A DNA stretch of 64,000 bases from Methanofollis aquaemaris. Lineage in GTDB: Archaea; Halobacteriota; Methanomicrobia; Methanomicrobiales; Methanofollaceae. Made by a program: the position numbers and the translations under genes. Shown here in pieces: positions 7,860 to 16,852 of the stretch; within the stretch, counting starts at the first letter, position 1, and each line of letters starts with the position of its first letter. The stretch lies in NCBI RefSeq assembly GCF_017357525.1, contig NZ_CP036172.1, positions 186,001 through 250,000 of the forward strand. The letters are read 5' to 3'. The notes beneath the pieces are model-generated. The model was not told where the DNA came from, did no database searches, and was given only the letters and a program-made list of their open reading frames with translations.

Positions 7860-9726
7860 TGGTGTCGTGCCGGTTGCGTATGCGATGCACGCCTCCCCAA
7901 AACGCTACGCTCTGCTTCTCGGGGCGGGGATCTCGGTCGCGGCGGGTCTTCCGAGTGGGAAAGAAGTGACAGCAAAAATGATTCGAGAAATTGCATTGTC
8001 ACATGAGAGGAGGATTGAAGGAGGCGATGATGCGAAGGTGTGTATTCAATGGTTTACAGATGAATTCGATGAACCACCAACCTTTGATAAACTGATGGCC
8101 AAATTGGGGATTGAAGAAGAAAACCGCCGTGAAACACTCCAACCATTTATCCTCCCGACAGATGAAAAAGAAAATCCCCTGCCTGTAAAACCTACTCCGG
8201 CACATCGGATGATTGCAGAGTTGGTAAAAGATAAGATCGTGAGTCTCATCATTACAACAAACTTTGATCATCTTCTCGAAAGAGCTATTGAGGATGTAAC
8301 AGGTATTCGACCCATCGTTGTCCGTTCGGATTCTAATCAAAATGTCATGTCAATATTTCCTGATATCTGCCGTATTGTTAAAGTCAACGGTGATTTCGAG
8401 AATTTAGAACTTAAAATTACACCTGAAGATTTAGCATCATATGATGTTGATATAAAAAATTATATTCAGAGAATATGCGCTGAATATGGCCTTGTCATCT
8501 GTGGTTGGTCTGGAGACTACGATTATGGACTGAGGGAGATCCTCTCATCTGCAAATTTGCGCAGGTATCCCACATTCTGGTGCCTTCATCCTGACGCGGA
8601 AATCCCTGACGACTCCGATCTCATAAAGGCCCTGAAGCCCATACCTATTGAGATAGAGTCTGCAGATCAGTTTTTCACGGATGTGCATACAGTGGTGAGT
8701 CGCCTTCAATCAATTGAGCGGGTTCAACCACTCACGGTCTCTGTTGCAATCCGGAAGGTTACCGATGCTCTACAACAGCCTAAACCGGATGTAATCCTTT
8801 CTCAGTTAATTCATAATCAGACTGATATCGTACTCAATGGACTTGCTCAGAAGGGTTACGTACCTGCCGGAAATGTTCAGGCCTCGGAGATCTTCAACGA
8901 TCGGGTGAACACCCTTAGTCGGAAAACCGCTTCCCTTGCAGCAATGTTGGCGACTCTCTCCTACTATGATGACAACTACGCTGATCTTGTGTATGATGAT
9001 ATTGAACGATTGGTAAACGTTCAGTTCGTCGAACCCTTCGCTGAAGGGAAAAGGAATTTAAATGGGGTTCCTTCCAAATCATTTTTCCGAGAATGCCTTT
9101 ATAATCTTCGCCTGCTGCCCGCGTTGATAGTTATATATTCCTGTGGAATTGCGGCAACCAAGTCCGAACACTTCAATTCGCTGGAAGCGGTTTTCACACC
9201 CAAGATACGAAAAGATTACACAGAATATGGGGAGGCTTACTTTGAGTATATCAATATTCACCGGATTTTCAGGTGTAGCGATCTCTGGGTAGAGTTAAAT
9301 CGCCACCAATTTGATCAATCAGAAGATATCTTCACGTATACATATGAGACGTGTCATGGAATATTAAGAGATCTTATTCCAGGTAACAATCGATATTCTG
9401 AAGCATTTGATATTTTTGAATATCTTTATGGTCTCGCATATCTCTCGACGGGTATACGAGATCATGACCATACCTCCGCTGATATCGATTATCAAGAGGC
9501 TCACCCTCTGTTTTCCCGCTTCAGGAAAATGCAGGGAAATGTGCTTCCCGACTCCATTCGATCCTATGTCAGTGATTTTGGTGAAAAAATCGAAGGAACC
9601 AGATTTTTTGGAGGAGATCCTCAGTTGTTCGAGAGATGCAACAGAAAATTTGCAGAAATATACGGTTTAAACGCACCCAATTCTGGTATTATGAGTGAAG
9701 ATGTTAATCAAGGGGGGGTATATTGA
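7849..9726 (+). CDS. SIR2-domain protein A (tandem pair, first copy)
   Basis: 625 residues. Residues ~15-260 form a SIR2-like NAD-binding domain: YALLLGAGISVAAGLPSG (dinucleotide-binding loop), IITTNFDHLLERA (catalytic-Asn segment), VKVNGDFENLELKITPEDL and YGLVICGWSGDYDYG. Where SIR2 enzymes usually have a catalytic His in KxHGD, this copy has Asn180. Residues ~290-625 are an unrecognised helical domain ending EGTRFFGGDPQLFERCNRKF. Start at ATG 7849, preceded by a strong GAGGGGAGGGGTGA. SIR2 proteins deplete NAD in several phage-defence systems. The body of this gene is clearly AT-richer than its neighbours, including its own paralogue. Confidence 0.92.
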   Translation: MNTDGVVPVAYAMHASPKRYALLLGAGISVAAGLPSGKEVTAKMIREIALSHERRIEGGDDAKVCIQWFTDEFDEPPTFDKLMAKLGIEEENRRETLQPFILPTDEKENPLPVKPTPAHRMIAELVKDKIVSLIITTNFDHLLERAIEDVTGIRPIVVRSDSNQNVMSIFPDICRIVKVNGDFENLELKITPEDLASYDVDIKNYIQRICAEYGLVICGWSGDYDYGLREILSSANLRRYPTFWCLHPDAEIPDDSDLIKALKPIPIEIESADQFFTDVHTVVSRLQSIERVQPLTVSVAIRKVTDALQQPKPDVILSQLIHNQTDIVLNGLAQKGYVPAGNVQASEIFNDRVNTLSRKTASLAAMLATLSYYDDNYADLVYDDIERLVNVQFVEPFAEGKRNLNGVPSKSFFRECLYNLRLLPALIVIYSCGIAATKSEHFNSLEAVFTPKIRKDYTEYGEAYFEYINIHRIFRCSDLWVELNRHQFDQSEDIFTYTYETCHGILRDLIPGNNRYSEAFDIFEYLYGLAYLSTGIRDHDHTSADIDYQEAHPLFSRFRKMQGNVLPDSIRSYVSDFGEKIEGTRFFGGDPQLFERCNRKFAEIYGLNAPNSGIMSEDVNQGGVY

Positions 9727-11603
9727 CCCCCGACGATGTCCTGCCGGCGGCCTTTGCCGTGGTTCAATCACCGAAGCGCTACGCCCTGCTCCTGGGCTCC
9801 GGGATCTCCCGGGACGCTGGGATCCCGACAGGGTGGGAGATCACCACTGACCGGATCCAGAAGACCGCCGAGGGTTTAGGGGAGACGATCGAGGGGAAGC
9901 CTGAGGACTGGTATCAGAAGAAGTATGGTTATAAACCGACTTTTTCTAACCTCTTCAACGGAGTGGATACACCAGCAGACCGGGAGGCGGCGCTGCGCGA
10001 GTACTTCACCGTCGGTGGGGCCATCCCTCAGCCGACTGAGGCACACCGGACGATCGCTACGATGGTGAAAGAGGGGCTGATCGGTCTCATCATCACCACG
10101 AACTTCGATGACCTGATGGAACAGGCGCTCCGTGATAAGGGCATTAGTCCTGTGGGGATCACGGAAGGGAGTGACCAGGCGAAGATGTCGGTGATCCCTG
10201 ACCAGTGCCGAGTTATCAAGGTGAACGGGGACTATCCGAACACCTCTCTGAAGATGACGTCGACGGATCTAAAAAATTATAACAAAAAACTTAGCGACTA
10301 CCTTAAGAGGATATTCTCGGAGTATGGGCTGATAGTCTGCGGGTGGTCGGGGGTAGACGATAAAGGTCTTGTAAAGATTCTCACCCAGAAAAGAGTGGTG
10401 CGACGTCACTCCCTCTTCTGGTGTCAGCGAGACACGAAACCAGCGATACCAAGTAAGATCATAAAAAACCTGACCCCAATGATTATTCCGATACAATCTG
10501 CGGACGAATTTTTCGGGGAACTGTACACGCGGATCAAGATCCTCCGACGCTACAACAGGACAGAGAGCATGACGGTTGCAACCGCCGTCAAAAAAGTTTG
10601 TGACGCATTGAGGGATCCGAGGCCCGATCTGATCCTCTCTGATCTGATCAATACAGAAACAGATCATATCTACCAAGAACTCACATCCCAGAAGTATCTC
10701 CCAGAAGAGGGTAGTGAGATTGTTGCACACGAATATTTCAAGAACGTCCTGGAAGAGTTTGAGTGCCTCACAGCCCCTCTGGCCGCCATGACGGCCATGA
10801 TCGCCTATTACGACGATGGGGGAAATACCGACCTGATAGTGGATGCCATCGAGCGGTTGATCAATGTACCCGGTCCTGATCTCAGGTCTATTCAAAGCAT
10901 TCAAATTCACGATATTCGTGTAGGCTCTGGGTTCGGAAAAGATTGGTTTTTTGATCTCGTGTGCCAAGTCAGATATTATCCTGCCTTGCTGGTCATCTAT
11001 GCCGCCGGGATCGCAGCCGTGAAGAAGGGAAATCTAAGCATACTGGAGGCTATTCTTGCACGGCCAAAGATTGAGAAATACATCAATTCCTCGCTACAGA
11101 GAGTGCCTTACCATGATGATGTGAATATATGGTCTGCAATGGCGCAGATTCCTGACTGGATCCTGGACTTCAATTATGAGCGGTACGGACAGCATGTGAG
11201 TGTCCCTTACTATCTCTACCGCGTCGTTCAGTCGATCCTCCAACCCATCATACGGAACGAACTCGCATATGATGGGGCCTTTGACACCTTTGAGTATCTC
11301 TACGGCCTTTCGTACCTTCGTCTGGCTTCTTCTCCACTTGAGGGAAAAAGCGTCACCGAAACCCCTCTCCCCTTACTCTCACGGGTCTGGGTCAATACCG
11401 TTAGATTCAACGGAAAGGGTACGTACAGGTTCTCGGATCCGGTCGTCTCCTACCTAAAGGACATTCAGAAAAAGGCAGAAGGGTCTGATTTCTTTGGTGG
11501 CGATATCGAGGCATTTGAGAGACGAAACCAGGAGTTTGCTGAGTTTTTCGGGATACGAGCGCCTGAAACCGGGATTGTGTATCTACGGGGGGGGTTGCTA
11601 TAA
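9723..11603 (+). CDS. SIR2-domain protein B (tandem pair, second copy)
   Basis: 626 residues, aligned over its whole length with copy A: YALLLGSGISRDAGIPTGWE, LIITTNFDDLMEQAL, IKVNGDYPNTSLKMTSTDL, YGLIVCGWSGVDDKG, and at the C-terminus EGSDFFGGDIEAFERRNQEF. The normal SIR2 His is again Asn (residue 168). Start is TTG 9723, overlapping the stop of copy A as TTGA, which implies translational coupling. GC-rich like the island average, unlike copy A, so the pair is probably not a recent duplication. Sharing of the unusual Asn and of the C-terminal domain suggests the two proteins work together, possibly as a heteromer; that is inference. Confidence 0.92.
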   Translation: MTPDDVLPAAFAVVQSPKRYALLLGSGISRDAGIPTGWEITTDRIQKTAEGLGETIEGKPEDWYQKKYGYKPTFSNLFNGVDTPADREAALREYFTVGGAIPQPTEAHRTIATMVKEGLIGLIITTNFDDLMEQALRDKGISPVGITEGSDQAKMSVIPDQCRVIKVNGDYPNTSLKMTSTDLKNYNKKLSDYLKRIFSEYGLIVCGWSGVDDKGLVKILTQKRVVRRHSLFWCQRDTKPAIPSKIIKNLTPMIIPIQSADEFFGELYTRIKILRRYNRTESMTVATAVKKVCDALRDPRPDLILSDLINTETDHIYQELTSQKYLPEEGSEIVAHEYFKNVLEEFECLTAPLAAMTAMIAYYDDGGNTDLIVDAIERLINVPGPDLRSIQSIQIHDIRVGSGFGKDWFFDLVCQVRYYPALLVIYAAGIAAVKKGNLSILEAILARPKIEKYINSSLQRVPYHDDVNIWSAMAQIPDWILDFNYERYGQHVSVPYYLYRVVQSILQPIIRNELAYDGAFDTFEYLYGLSYLRLASSPLEGKSVTETPLPLLSRVWVNTVRFNGKGTYRFSDPVVSYLKDIQKKAEGSDFFGGDIEAFERRNQEFAEFFGIRAPETGIVYLRGGLL

Positions 11604-12940
11604 TGTTCGGCAAGTCGCTGCCCGAAGGCTACAAGCAGACGAAGGTTGGTGTGATCCCGGAGGAGTGGGACGTCGTAAAACTTGGAGATCACACTCTTAA
11701 ACCAGATTATGGTCTTACAACCTCAGCCGTGTGGGAAAGAGTGGGACCAAAATTTATTCGGATCACTGATATTCAGGACGAAGGAGTCGATTGGTCAACT
11801 GTGCCGCATTGTCATTGTTCTGAGAGAGAAAAGGAGAAATATCTCCTAAAGAAAGGGGATATTCTTATTGCAAGGATTGGAGCTACCACTGGAAAGGCCT
11901 ATGTCTTCTCAGGTGATGAAGATGCAGTCTTTGCATCATATCTAATACGGATTAAAGCGAAGAAAGACCTCTTCCCGTCATACCTTTCGCAATTTACACA
12001 TTCCGAACCTTACTGGAGACAGATTAACGCTATAAAATCTGGCAAACTAAAAGAGGGAATAAATTCTCCAGAACTTCAAGGCATAATTATCCCCTTCCCT
12101 CCTCTCCCCGAACAGCACCGCATCGCCACCATCCTCTCCACCGTCGACGCCGCCATCGCCGCCACCGACGAGGTCATTGCAAAGACGGAGGACCTGAAGC
12201 GGGGCCTGATGCAGGCCCTCCTCACGAAGGGTATCGATGAGGAGGGACGGGTGCGCTCCGAGGAGACGCACGTGTTTTGTGAGAAACAGGGGATGCAGGT
12301 GCCGGTGGAGTGGGACGTCATTCAATTGAAAGATGCAATTTCTGAAAAGTTACAGAGCGGATACTCTGGCCCAGAAACAGACGAAAATGATGGATTAAGA
12401 GCATTAACACTTACAGCAGTAACAGAAAACAGGATAGATATTAGCAATACAAAATATATCAAAGCAGATTATGAAAAAGTAAAAAATCTCTTTATCAGAA
12501 AAAATGACATCTTCATCGAAAGATCAAATACATTACAATTCGTTGGTCTTGTAGCTTTATACGAGGGAGATGAATCTTTTGCGATTTACCCGGATATATT
12601 GGTTCGAGCACGAGCAAAATCGGATCTAGTATTACCAAAGATCCTCTTTGAAATTATATTGCATCCCAGAAGCCGGACTTACTTCCAGCGATCCGCAAAG
12701 GGAACATCCGGAAGTATGAAAAAGATCGATCAAAAAATTATCGGGAATCTATATCTCCCTCTTCCCCCTCTCCCCGAACAGCACCGCATCGCCGCCGTCC
12801 TCTCCACCGTCGACCGCGACCTCGCCGTCGAGCGTGACCACCGCGCCCATCTCCAGACCCTCAAGAAGGGCCTGATGCAGGACCTCCTCACCGGACGCAC
12901 GCGGGTGCCCCTCAACGGGGGTGGCCCCCGCGGCGTATGA
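11603..12940 (+). CDS. hsdS: Type I restriction-modification specificity subunit, two TRDs
   Basis: 445 residues with the classical TRD1-CR1-TRD2-CR2 layout. TRD1 starts LPEGYKQTKVGVIPEEWDVV; each conserved region starts with PFPPLPEQHRIATILSTVD or PLPPLPEQHRIAAVLSTVD and continues as a long helix ending LKRGLMQALLTK or LKKGLMQDLLTG. The subunit recognises a bipartite DNA sequence and bridges two HsdM. ATG shares its A with the TAA of SIR2 copy B. The two TRDs are AT-rich while the conserved regions are GC-rich, as expected if TRDs are exchanged by recombination at the conserved repeats. Confidence 0.96.
   Translation: MFGKSLPEGYKQTKVGVIPEEWDVVKLGDHTLKPDYGLTTSAVWERVGPKFIRITDIQDEGVDWSTVPHCHCSEREKEKYLLKKGDILIARIGATTGKAYVFSGDEDAVFASYLIRIKAKKDLFPSYLSQFTHSEPYWRQINAIKSGKLKEGINSPELQGIIIPFPPLPEQHRIATILSTVDAAIAATDEVIAKTEDLKRGLMQALLTKGIDEEGRVRSEETHVFCEKQGMQVPVEWDVIQLKDAISEKLQSGYSGPETDENDGLRALTLTAVTENRIDISNTKYIKADYEKVKNLFIRKNDIFIERSNTLQFVGLVALYEGDESFAIYPDILVRARAKSDLVLPKILFEIILHPRSRTYFQRSAKGTSGSMKKIDQKIIGNLYLPLPPLPEQHRIAAVLSTVDRDLAVERDHRAHLQTLKKGLMQDLLTGRTRVPLNGGGPRGV
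12102..12147 (+). repeat. Direct repeat in hsdS, copy 1
   Basis: A 46-base segment encoding LPEQHRIATILSTV. It matches 12768-12813 with only two mismatches. Such repeats in the two conserved regions of hsdS allow TRD shuffling by homologous recombination. Confidence 0.9.
12768..12813 (+). repeat. Direct repeat in hsdS, copy 2
   Basis: Second copy of the 46-base segment, encoding LPEQHRIAAVLSTV. It begins conserved region 2 of hsdS. The upstream AT-rich TRD2 is bracketed by the two copies. Confidence 0.9.
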
Positions 12941-13898
12941 AGAGGACACCGTCCCTTTCCCCGACCGCCTCCTCTTCATGGCCACGGAAGACCTCGACGC
13001 CTCCATCGTCCTCTACGATGCAGGTCATTACCCCCAGTCGGTCTTCTACCTCCAGCAAGCGGTCGAGAAGGCGGCGAAGTCGTTCTCGATCCGGTTCGGG
13101 ATCATCTCCGAGAAGGATGCAGCCCTTCGTATCGGGCATAAACCCCTCAACATCGTCAGGAAGACCACGAAGACCTTCACCACGGGCCTCAGGTCCCTGC
13201 CCAAAGAACCCGAAGCCCTGGCGCATTTCTCCGGTCTGGGGTTTGACCTCCCGAAGATCATCGAGAACGTCGACCTCATCGAGAGCGGGATCAACACCTA
13301 TCTGAATTCGATCGAAACGTTCGATCTCTCTGAGGCAGACACCCACGAGATCGTTGCCGCACTCAAAAGCACACACGACTCCTGCGATCAGGCCCTGCAG
13401 AACCTTGACACCAAGGGCATCCCCGACGCCGCCTACGAGCAGATGGTCATGCACCTTGAGCAGACCTATCGCTCATGCTATGCCTCTCTTGAGATCCCCG
13501 AGGCAAAGAAGGCAGAACTGATCGAAGGGATCCCGGAGATCACCCGCGAGATCCTGGGCAAGAAGGACCAGGTGGAACTTGTCATTTTCATGGCCCTGAC
13601 CCTGACAGAACCCCTGTTCCTCCTCTTCCACCTCGCCCGTGCCACCGGGCCGCATGCCGTCAAGGCACGGTATCCGGACGCAAAAACAGCGTTCGACCCC
13701 CTCGCCTACTACACCCCCGATCGGCCCATCGTCGCCGCCCTTCCAGAATTCCACACCTACACCCGGACCGCCCTCGACCGCCTTGATCATCTCTACGACC
13801 TCGTCGGAACGCCGGCCGACGAAAAAGACCGAGAGCCCGCCGCACCGATACACGAACTCTGTGCGATACCCGCCACGCTCCAGGAGAACCACCCATGA
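12921..13898 (+). CDS. HEPN-domain protein inside the type I operon
   Basis: 325 residues. The N-terminal ~120 residues resemble HEPN proteins: DLDASIVLYDAGHYPQSVFY followed by LQQAVEKAAKSFSIRFG. The canonical RNase pair R-x4-6-H is not obvious (RIGH is R-x2-H), so nuclease activity is doubtful. Residues ~200-325 are a further helical region with a hydrophobic stretch (ELVIFMALTLTEPLFLLFHL). Start taken as GTG 12921, overlapping hsdS by 20 bases; the next in-frame ATG (12978) would delete part of the domain. HEPN genes in restriction operons are often toxins or abortive-infection effectors. The stop overlaps hsdR as ATGA. Confidence 0.8.
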   Translation: MAPAAYEEDTVPFPDRLLFMATEDLDASIVLYDAGHYPQSVFYLQQAVEKAAKSFSIRFGIISEKDAALRIGHKPLNIVRKTTKTFTTGLRSLPKEPEALAHFSGLGFDLPKIIENVDLIESGINTYLNSIETFDLSEADTHEIVAALKSTHDSCDQALQNLDTKGIPDAAYEQMVMHLEQTYRSCYASLEIPEAKKAELIEGIPEITREILGKKDQVELVIFMALTLTEPLFLLFHLARATGPHAVKARYPDAKTAFDPLAYYTPDRPIVAALPEFHTYTRTALDRLDHLYDLVGTPADEKDREPAAPIHELCAIPATLQENHP

Positions 13899-16852
13899 CC
13901 CACGACCTCAAAGAAAAGACCGAAGTCGAAGACCCCGCCATCGAGGTGCTCACCCAACACCTCGGCTGGACCGAACAAACCGCCCAGGAAGCCGACAAAC
14001 TCCGCCCCTCGCGGAAAGAGCCGGTCCTCGTCGAACTCCTCAAAGAGAAGATCCAGGACCTCAACCCCTGGATCTCAGAAGAAAACGCTGACCGCGTCGT
14101 CCGTCATATCACCACCCTCCCGGCCACGTCAGTCCTCGAAGCCAACGAAAAAATCCATGCCATGCTTGACCTCGGCACCACCGTCCAGCAGGACCTCGGC
14201 GACGGATGGGGCGAACGGAGTCGGACCGTCAGGCTCATCGACTACGACACCATCGAAAACAACGACTTCACCGTCATCAGACAGTATCCCGTCGAACACT
14301 ACTCACCCTGCATCCCTGACATCGTCCTCTTCGTCAACGGCATCCCGGTCACCGTCATAGAGTGCAAAAGCCCCTACATCAACAAGGCGATGGCCGAGGG
14401 CCTCAAACAACTCAACCGATACCAGGAAAACGGTTCAAAGTTCAGAAACCAGGGATGCCCGCAACTCTTCAGGACCGCCCAGATCCTCATCGCCACCCAC
14501 AAACTGGTCGCCAAGGCCGGGACCAACTACGCCCCGCTACGCCACTGGTCTGAGTGGAAAGACCCCTGGCCGCTGACCCTCGAGGACCTCACCCTCACCC
14601 TCGGCAGACTCCCTACCTCCCAGGACACCCTGCTCTTTGGCACCTGCTCGAAGGAAAATCTCCTCGACCTCATCAGGAACTGCACCGTCTTTGAGCGTGA
14701 AGCCGGCCAGGCGGTCAAGAAAATGGCCAAGTATCAGCAGTTCAGGGCCACCGACAAAATCCTCAAACAGGTCACCGCACCCAAACGCAAAGGCGGGTTT
14801 GTCTGGCACTGGCAGGGAAGCGGGAAGAGCCTCACCATGGAGTTCACCGCCGTCAAACTCCGGCGGAACAAAGCCCTTGCCAACCCGACCATCGTCGTCG
14901 TCACCGACAGGACCGACCTTGACCAGCAGATCCACGGCACCTTCCTCCACTGCGGCTTCCCCAACCCCACCAACGCCAGCAGCGCCGCCGACCTCAAGGA
15001 GACCCTCTCCCATCCTGTCGGCCAGACCGTCATGACCACCATCCAGAAATTCCAGGACGCCGCCGCAGTCTACCCCACCCTCACCAAGGAGAAGAACGTC
15101 TTCGTCCTCGTCGACGAGGCGCACCGCAGCCAGTACAACATCCTGGCGGCCAACATGCGCAAGGCCCTCCCGAACGCCTGCTTCATCGGCTTCACCGGCA
15201 CCCCTGTCTCTCAGAAAAAGCGCGACACCTTTGCCGAGTTCGGTGACTGCATCGACCGCTACGATCACCGGCAGTCGGTCACGGACAAGATCACCGTCCC
15301 GATCTACTATGAAAGCAGGCTGCCGAAACTCTCCATCACCGGCAACAACCTGAAAGATCTCTCGGAGCGCCTCTTCGGCGGCTACTCCGACGAACAGCAG
15401 GCGGCCTTCGCCAGGAAGTACGTCACCAAGACCGCCATCGCCATCGCACCCGACCGGGTCAGAAAGATCTGTGAAAACCTCCTCGACCACTACCAGACCC
15501 AGATCGAACCCAACGGATTCAAGGCCCAGATCGTCGCCCCCAACCGTCTCGGGGCGGTCCGGTATAAAGAGGCGCTCGAAGCCCTCGGCAGACATGACTG
15601 TGCCGTCCTCATCTCCACGATGCACAACGATGAAGAGCGGTTCAAACCCTACCACACCTCAAAGACCGAGGAACAGGAGATCATCCGCCGGTTCAAAGAA
15701 GACGACGACCTGAATATCATCGTGGTCTGCGACAAACTTCTCACCGGCTTCGACGCCCCGCGAGAACAGGTGATGTACCTTGACGGTCCCCTCAAGGAGC
15801 ACACCCTTCTCCAGGCCATGGGCCGGGTGAACCGTCGGCACAAAGGCAAAGAGTACGGCCTTGTAGTCGACTACTGGGGCCTTGGCGACGCCCTCCGGGA
15901 CGCCCTCAGCATGTACGACGACGATGACATCGAGGGCATGGTCCACACCGACTTCAAAAAAGAGATCCTTCCCCACCTCCAGGCGGCCCACCGTGCCGCC
16001 ATGAACTTCTTCGCACCGGTGCCGAGGATGAACAGGGACGAGGACTACAAACAGGCCTGTATCCTCTACCTCAAGCCCGAAGACTACCGGATCTCCTTCG
16101 ACCAGAAATTCAAACGGTTCTCCCAGTACCTTGACGTGCTCCTCCCCGACCCCGAGGCCCTGCGCTATGTGCCAGACCTCAAATTACTCGCCGACATCCG
16201 CATTGGGGCGCGGAACATGTTCAGCGAGGACGACGACCCGATCGAAGACCTCGGGGCAAAGGTACAAAAGTTCATCGACGACCATCTCAGGGCCGACGGG
16301 ATTCTCAGGGTCTGTGAACCGATATCCCTTTACTCGACGAATTTTGAGACCGAAGTGGGACGGCTCAATTCGGACGACGCCAAGGCGAGCATGATCGAGC
16401 ATGCCGTCAAGCGGGAGATCCATCTCAAACTCGATGAAGACCCGGTCTTCTATGAAGACCTGCTGGCCCGCCTGAACCGGATCATTGAGGACTACGAGCA
16501 GGATCGGATCACCAGTGCCGAGCGCCTCACCCGCCTCACCGGGGTTCTCGACGATGTCAAACATCCGCAGAGACATGCCGAGACCCTGGGCCTCGACCCT
16601 GAGGTCGCACCCTTCTATCGGGTGATGGCGGCAGATATCGAGGATCCGGAACCTCTCAAGGAGGCGGCGACAGAGATCTGTGCGGTCATCAAGGAATATG
16701 CCGTGATCGACTGGCAAAAGAAAGAGGACACCAAGCGGGTGATGCGCCAGAAGATCAAGCGGGTGCTCAGGTCAGTAGGGTATCCGAAGGATCGGGTCCA
16801 TGACACGGCCGTCAATCTTGTCGATCTGGCCGTACGGAGATATCGGGGATGA
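13895..16852 (+). CDS. hsdR: Type I restriction endonuclease, motor/nuclease subunit
   Basis: 985 residues, normal size. Nuclease domain near residues 137-160: HYSPCIPDIVLFVNG then VTVIECKSPY (PD...ExK). Superfamily 2 helicase motor: Walker A GGFVWHWQGSGKS at ~300-312, DEAH box VDEAHRSQYNI at ~405, motif III GFTGTPVSQKK, and motif VI QAMGRVNRRHKGKEYG. The subunit translocates DNA and cuts it remotely when unmodified sites are met. Both starts and stops overlap neighbours (ATGA at each end). C-terminal helical region contacts HsdM/S in the family. Confidence 0.97.
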   Translation: MTHDLKEKTEVEDPAIEVLTQHLGWTEQTAQEADKLRPSRKEPVLVELLKEKIQDLNPWISEENADRVVRHITTLPATSVLEANEKIHAMLDLGTTVQQDLGDGWGERSRTVRLIDYDTIENNDFTVIRQYPVEHYSPCIPDIVLFVNGIPVTVIECKSPYINKAMAEGLKQLNRYQENGSKFRNQGCPQLFRTAQILIATHKLVAKAGTNYAPLRHWSEWKDPWPLTLEDLTLTLGRLPTSQDTLLFGTCSKENLLDLIRNCTVFEREAGQAVKKMAKYQQFRATDKILKQVTAPKRKGGFVWHWQGSGKSLTMEFTAVKLRRNKALANPTIVVVTDRTDLDQQIHGTFLHCGFPNPTNASSAADLKETLSHPVGQTVMTTIQKFQDAAAVYPTLTKEKNVFVLVDEAHRSQYNILAANMRKALPNACFIGFTGTPVSQKKRDTFAEFGDCIDRYDHRQSVTDKITVPIYYESRLPKLSITGNNLKDLSERLFGGYSDEQQAAFARKYVTKTAIAIAPDRVRKICENLLDHYQTQIEPNGFKAQIVAPNRLGAVRYKEALEALGRHDCAVLISTMHNDEERFKPYHTSKTEEQEIIRRFKEDDDLNIIVVCDKLLTGFDAPREQVMYLDGPLKEHTLLQAMGRVNRRHKGKEYGLVVDYWGLGDALRDALSMYDDDDIEGMVHTDFKKEILPHLQAAHRAAMNFFAPVPRMNRDEDYKQACILYLKPEDYRISFDQKFKRFSQYLDVLLPDPEALRYVPDLKLLADIRIGARNMFSEDDDPIEDLGAKVQKFIDDHLRADGILRVCEPISLYSTNFETEVGRLNSDDAKASMIEHAVKREIHLKLDEDPVFYEDLLARLNRIIEDYEQDRITSAERLTRLTGVLDDVKHPQRHAETLGLDPEVAPFYRVMAADIEDPEPLKEAATEICAVIKEYAVIDWQKKEDTKRVMRQKIKRVLRSVGYPKDRVHDTAVNLVDLAVRRYRG

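Noticed and set aside
12102-12813. CRISPR-like or phase-variable repeat array
   Set aside because: Only two copies, located at the conserved regions of hsdS; explained by HsdS architecture.
14537-15655. Minus-strand frame of 372 codons inside hsdR
   Set aside because: Antisense of helicase motifs; Gly/Val/Asp/Glu-rich composition is typical of the shadow of a GC-rich gene.
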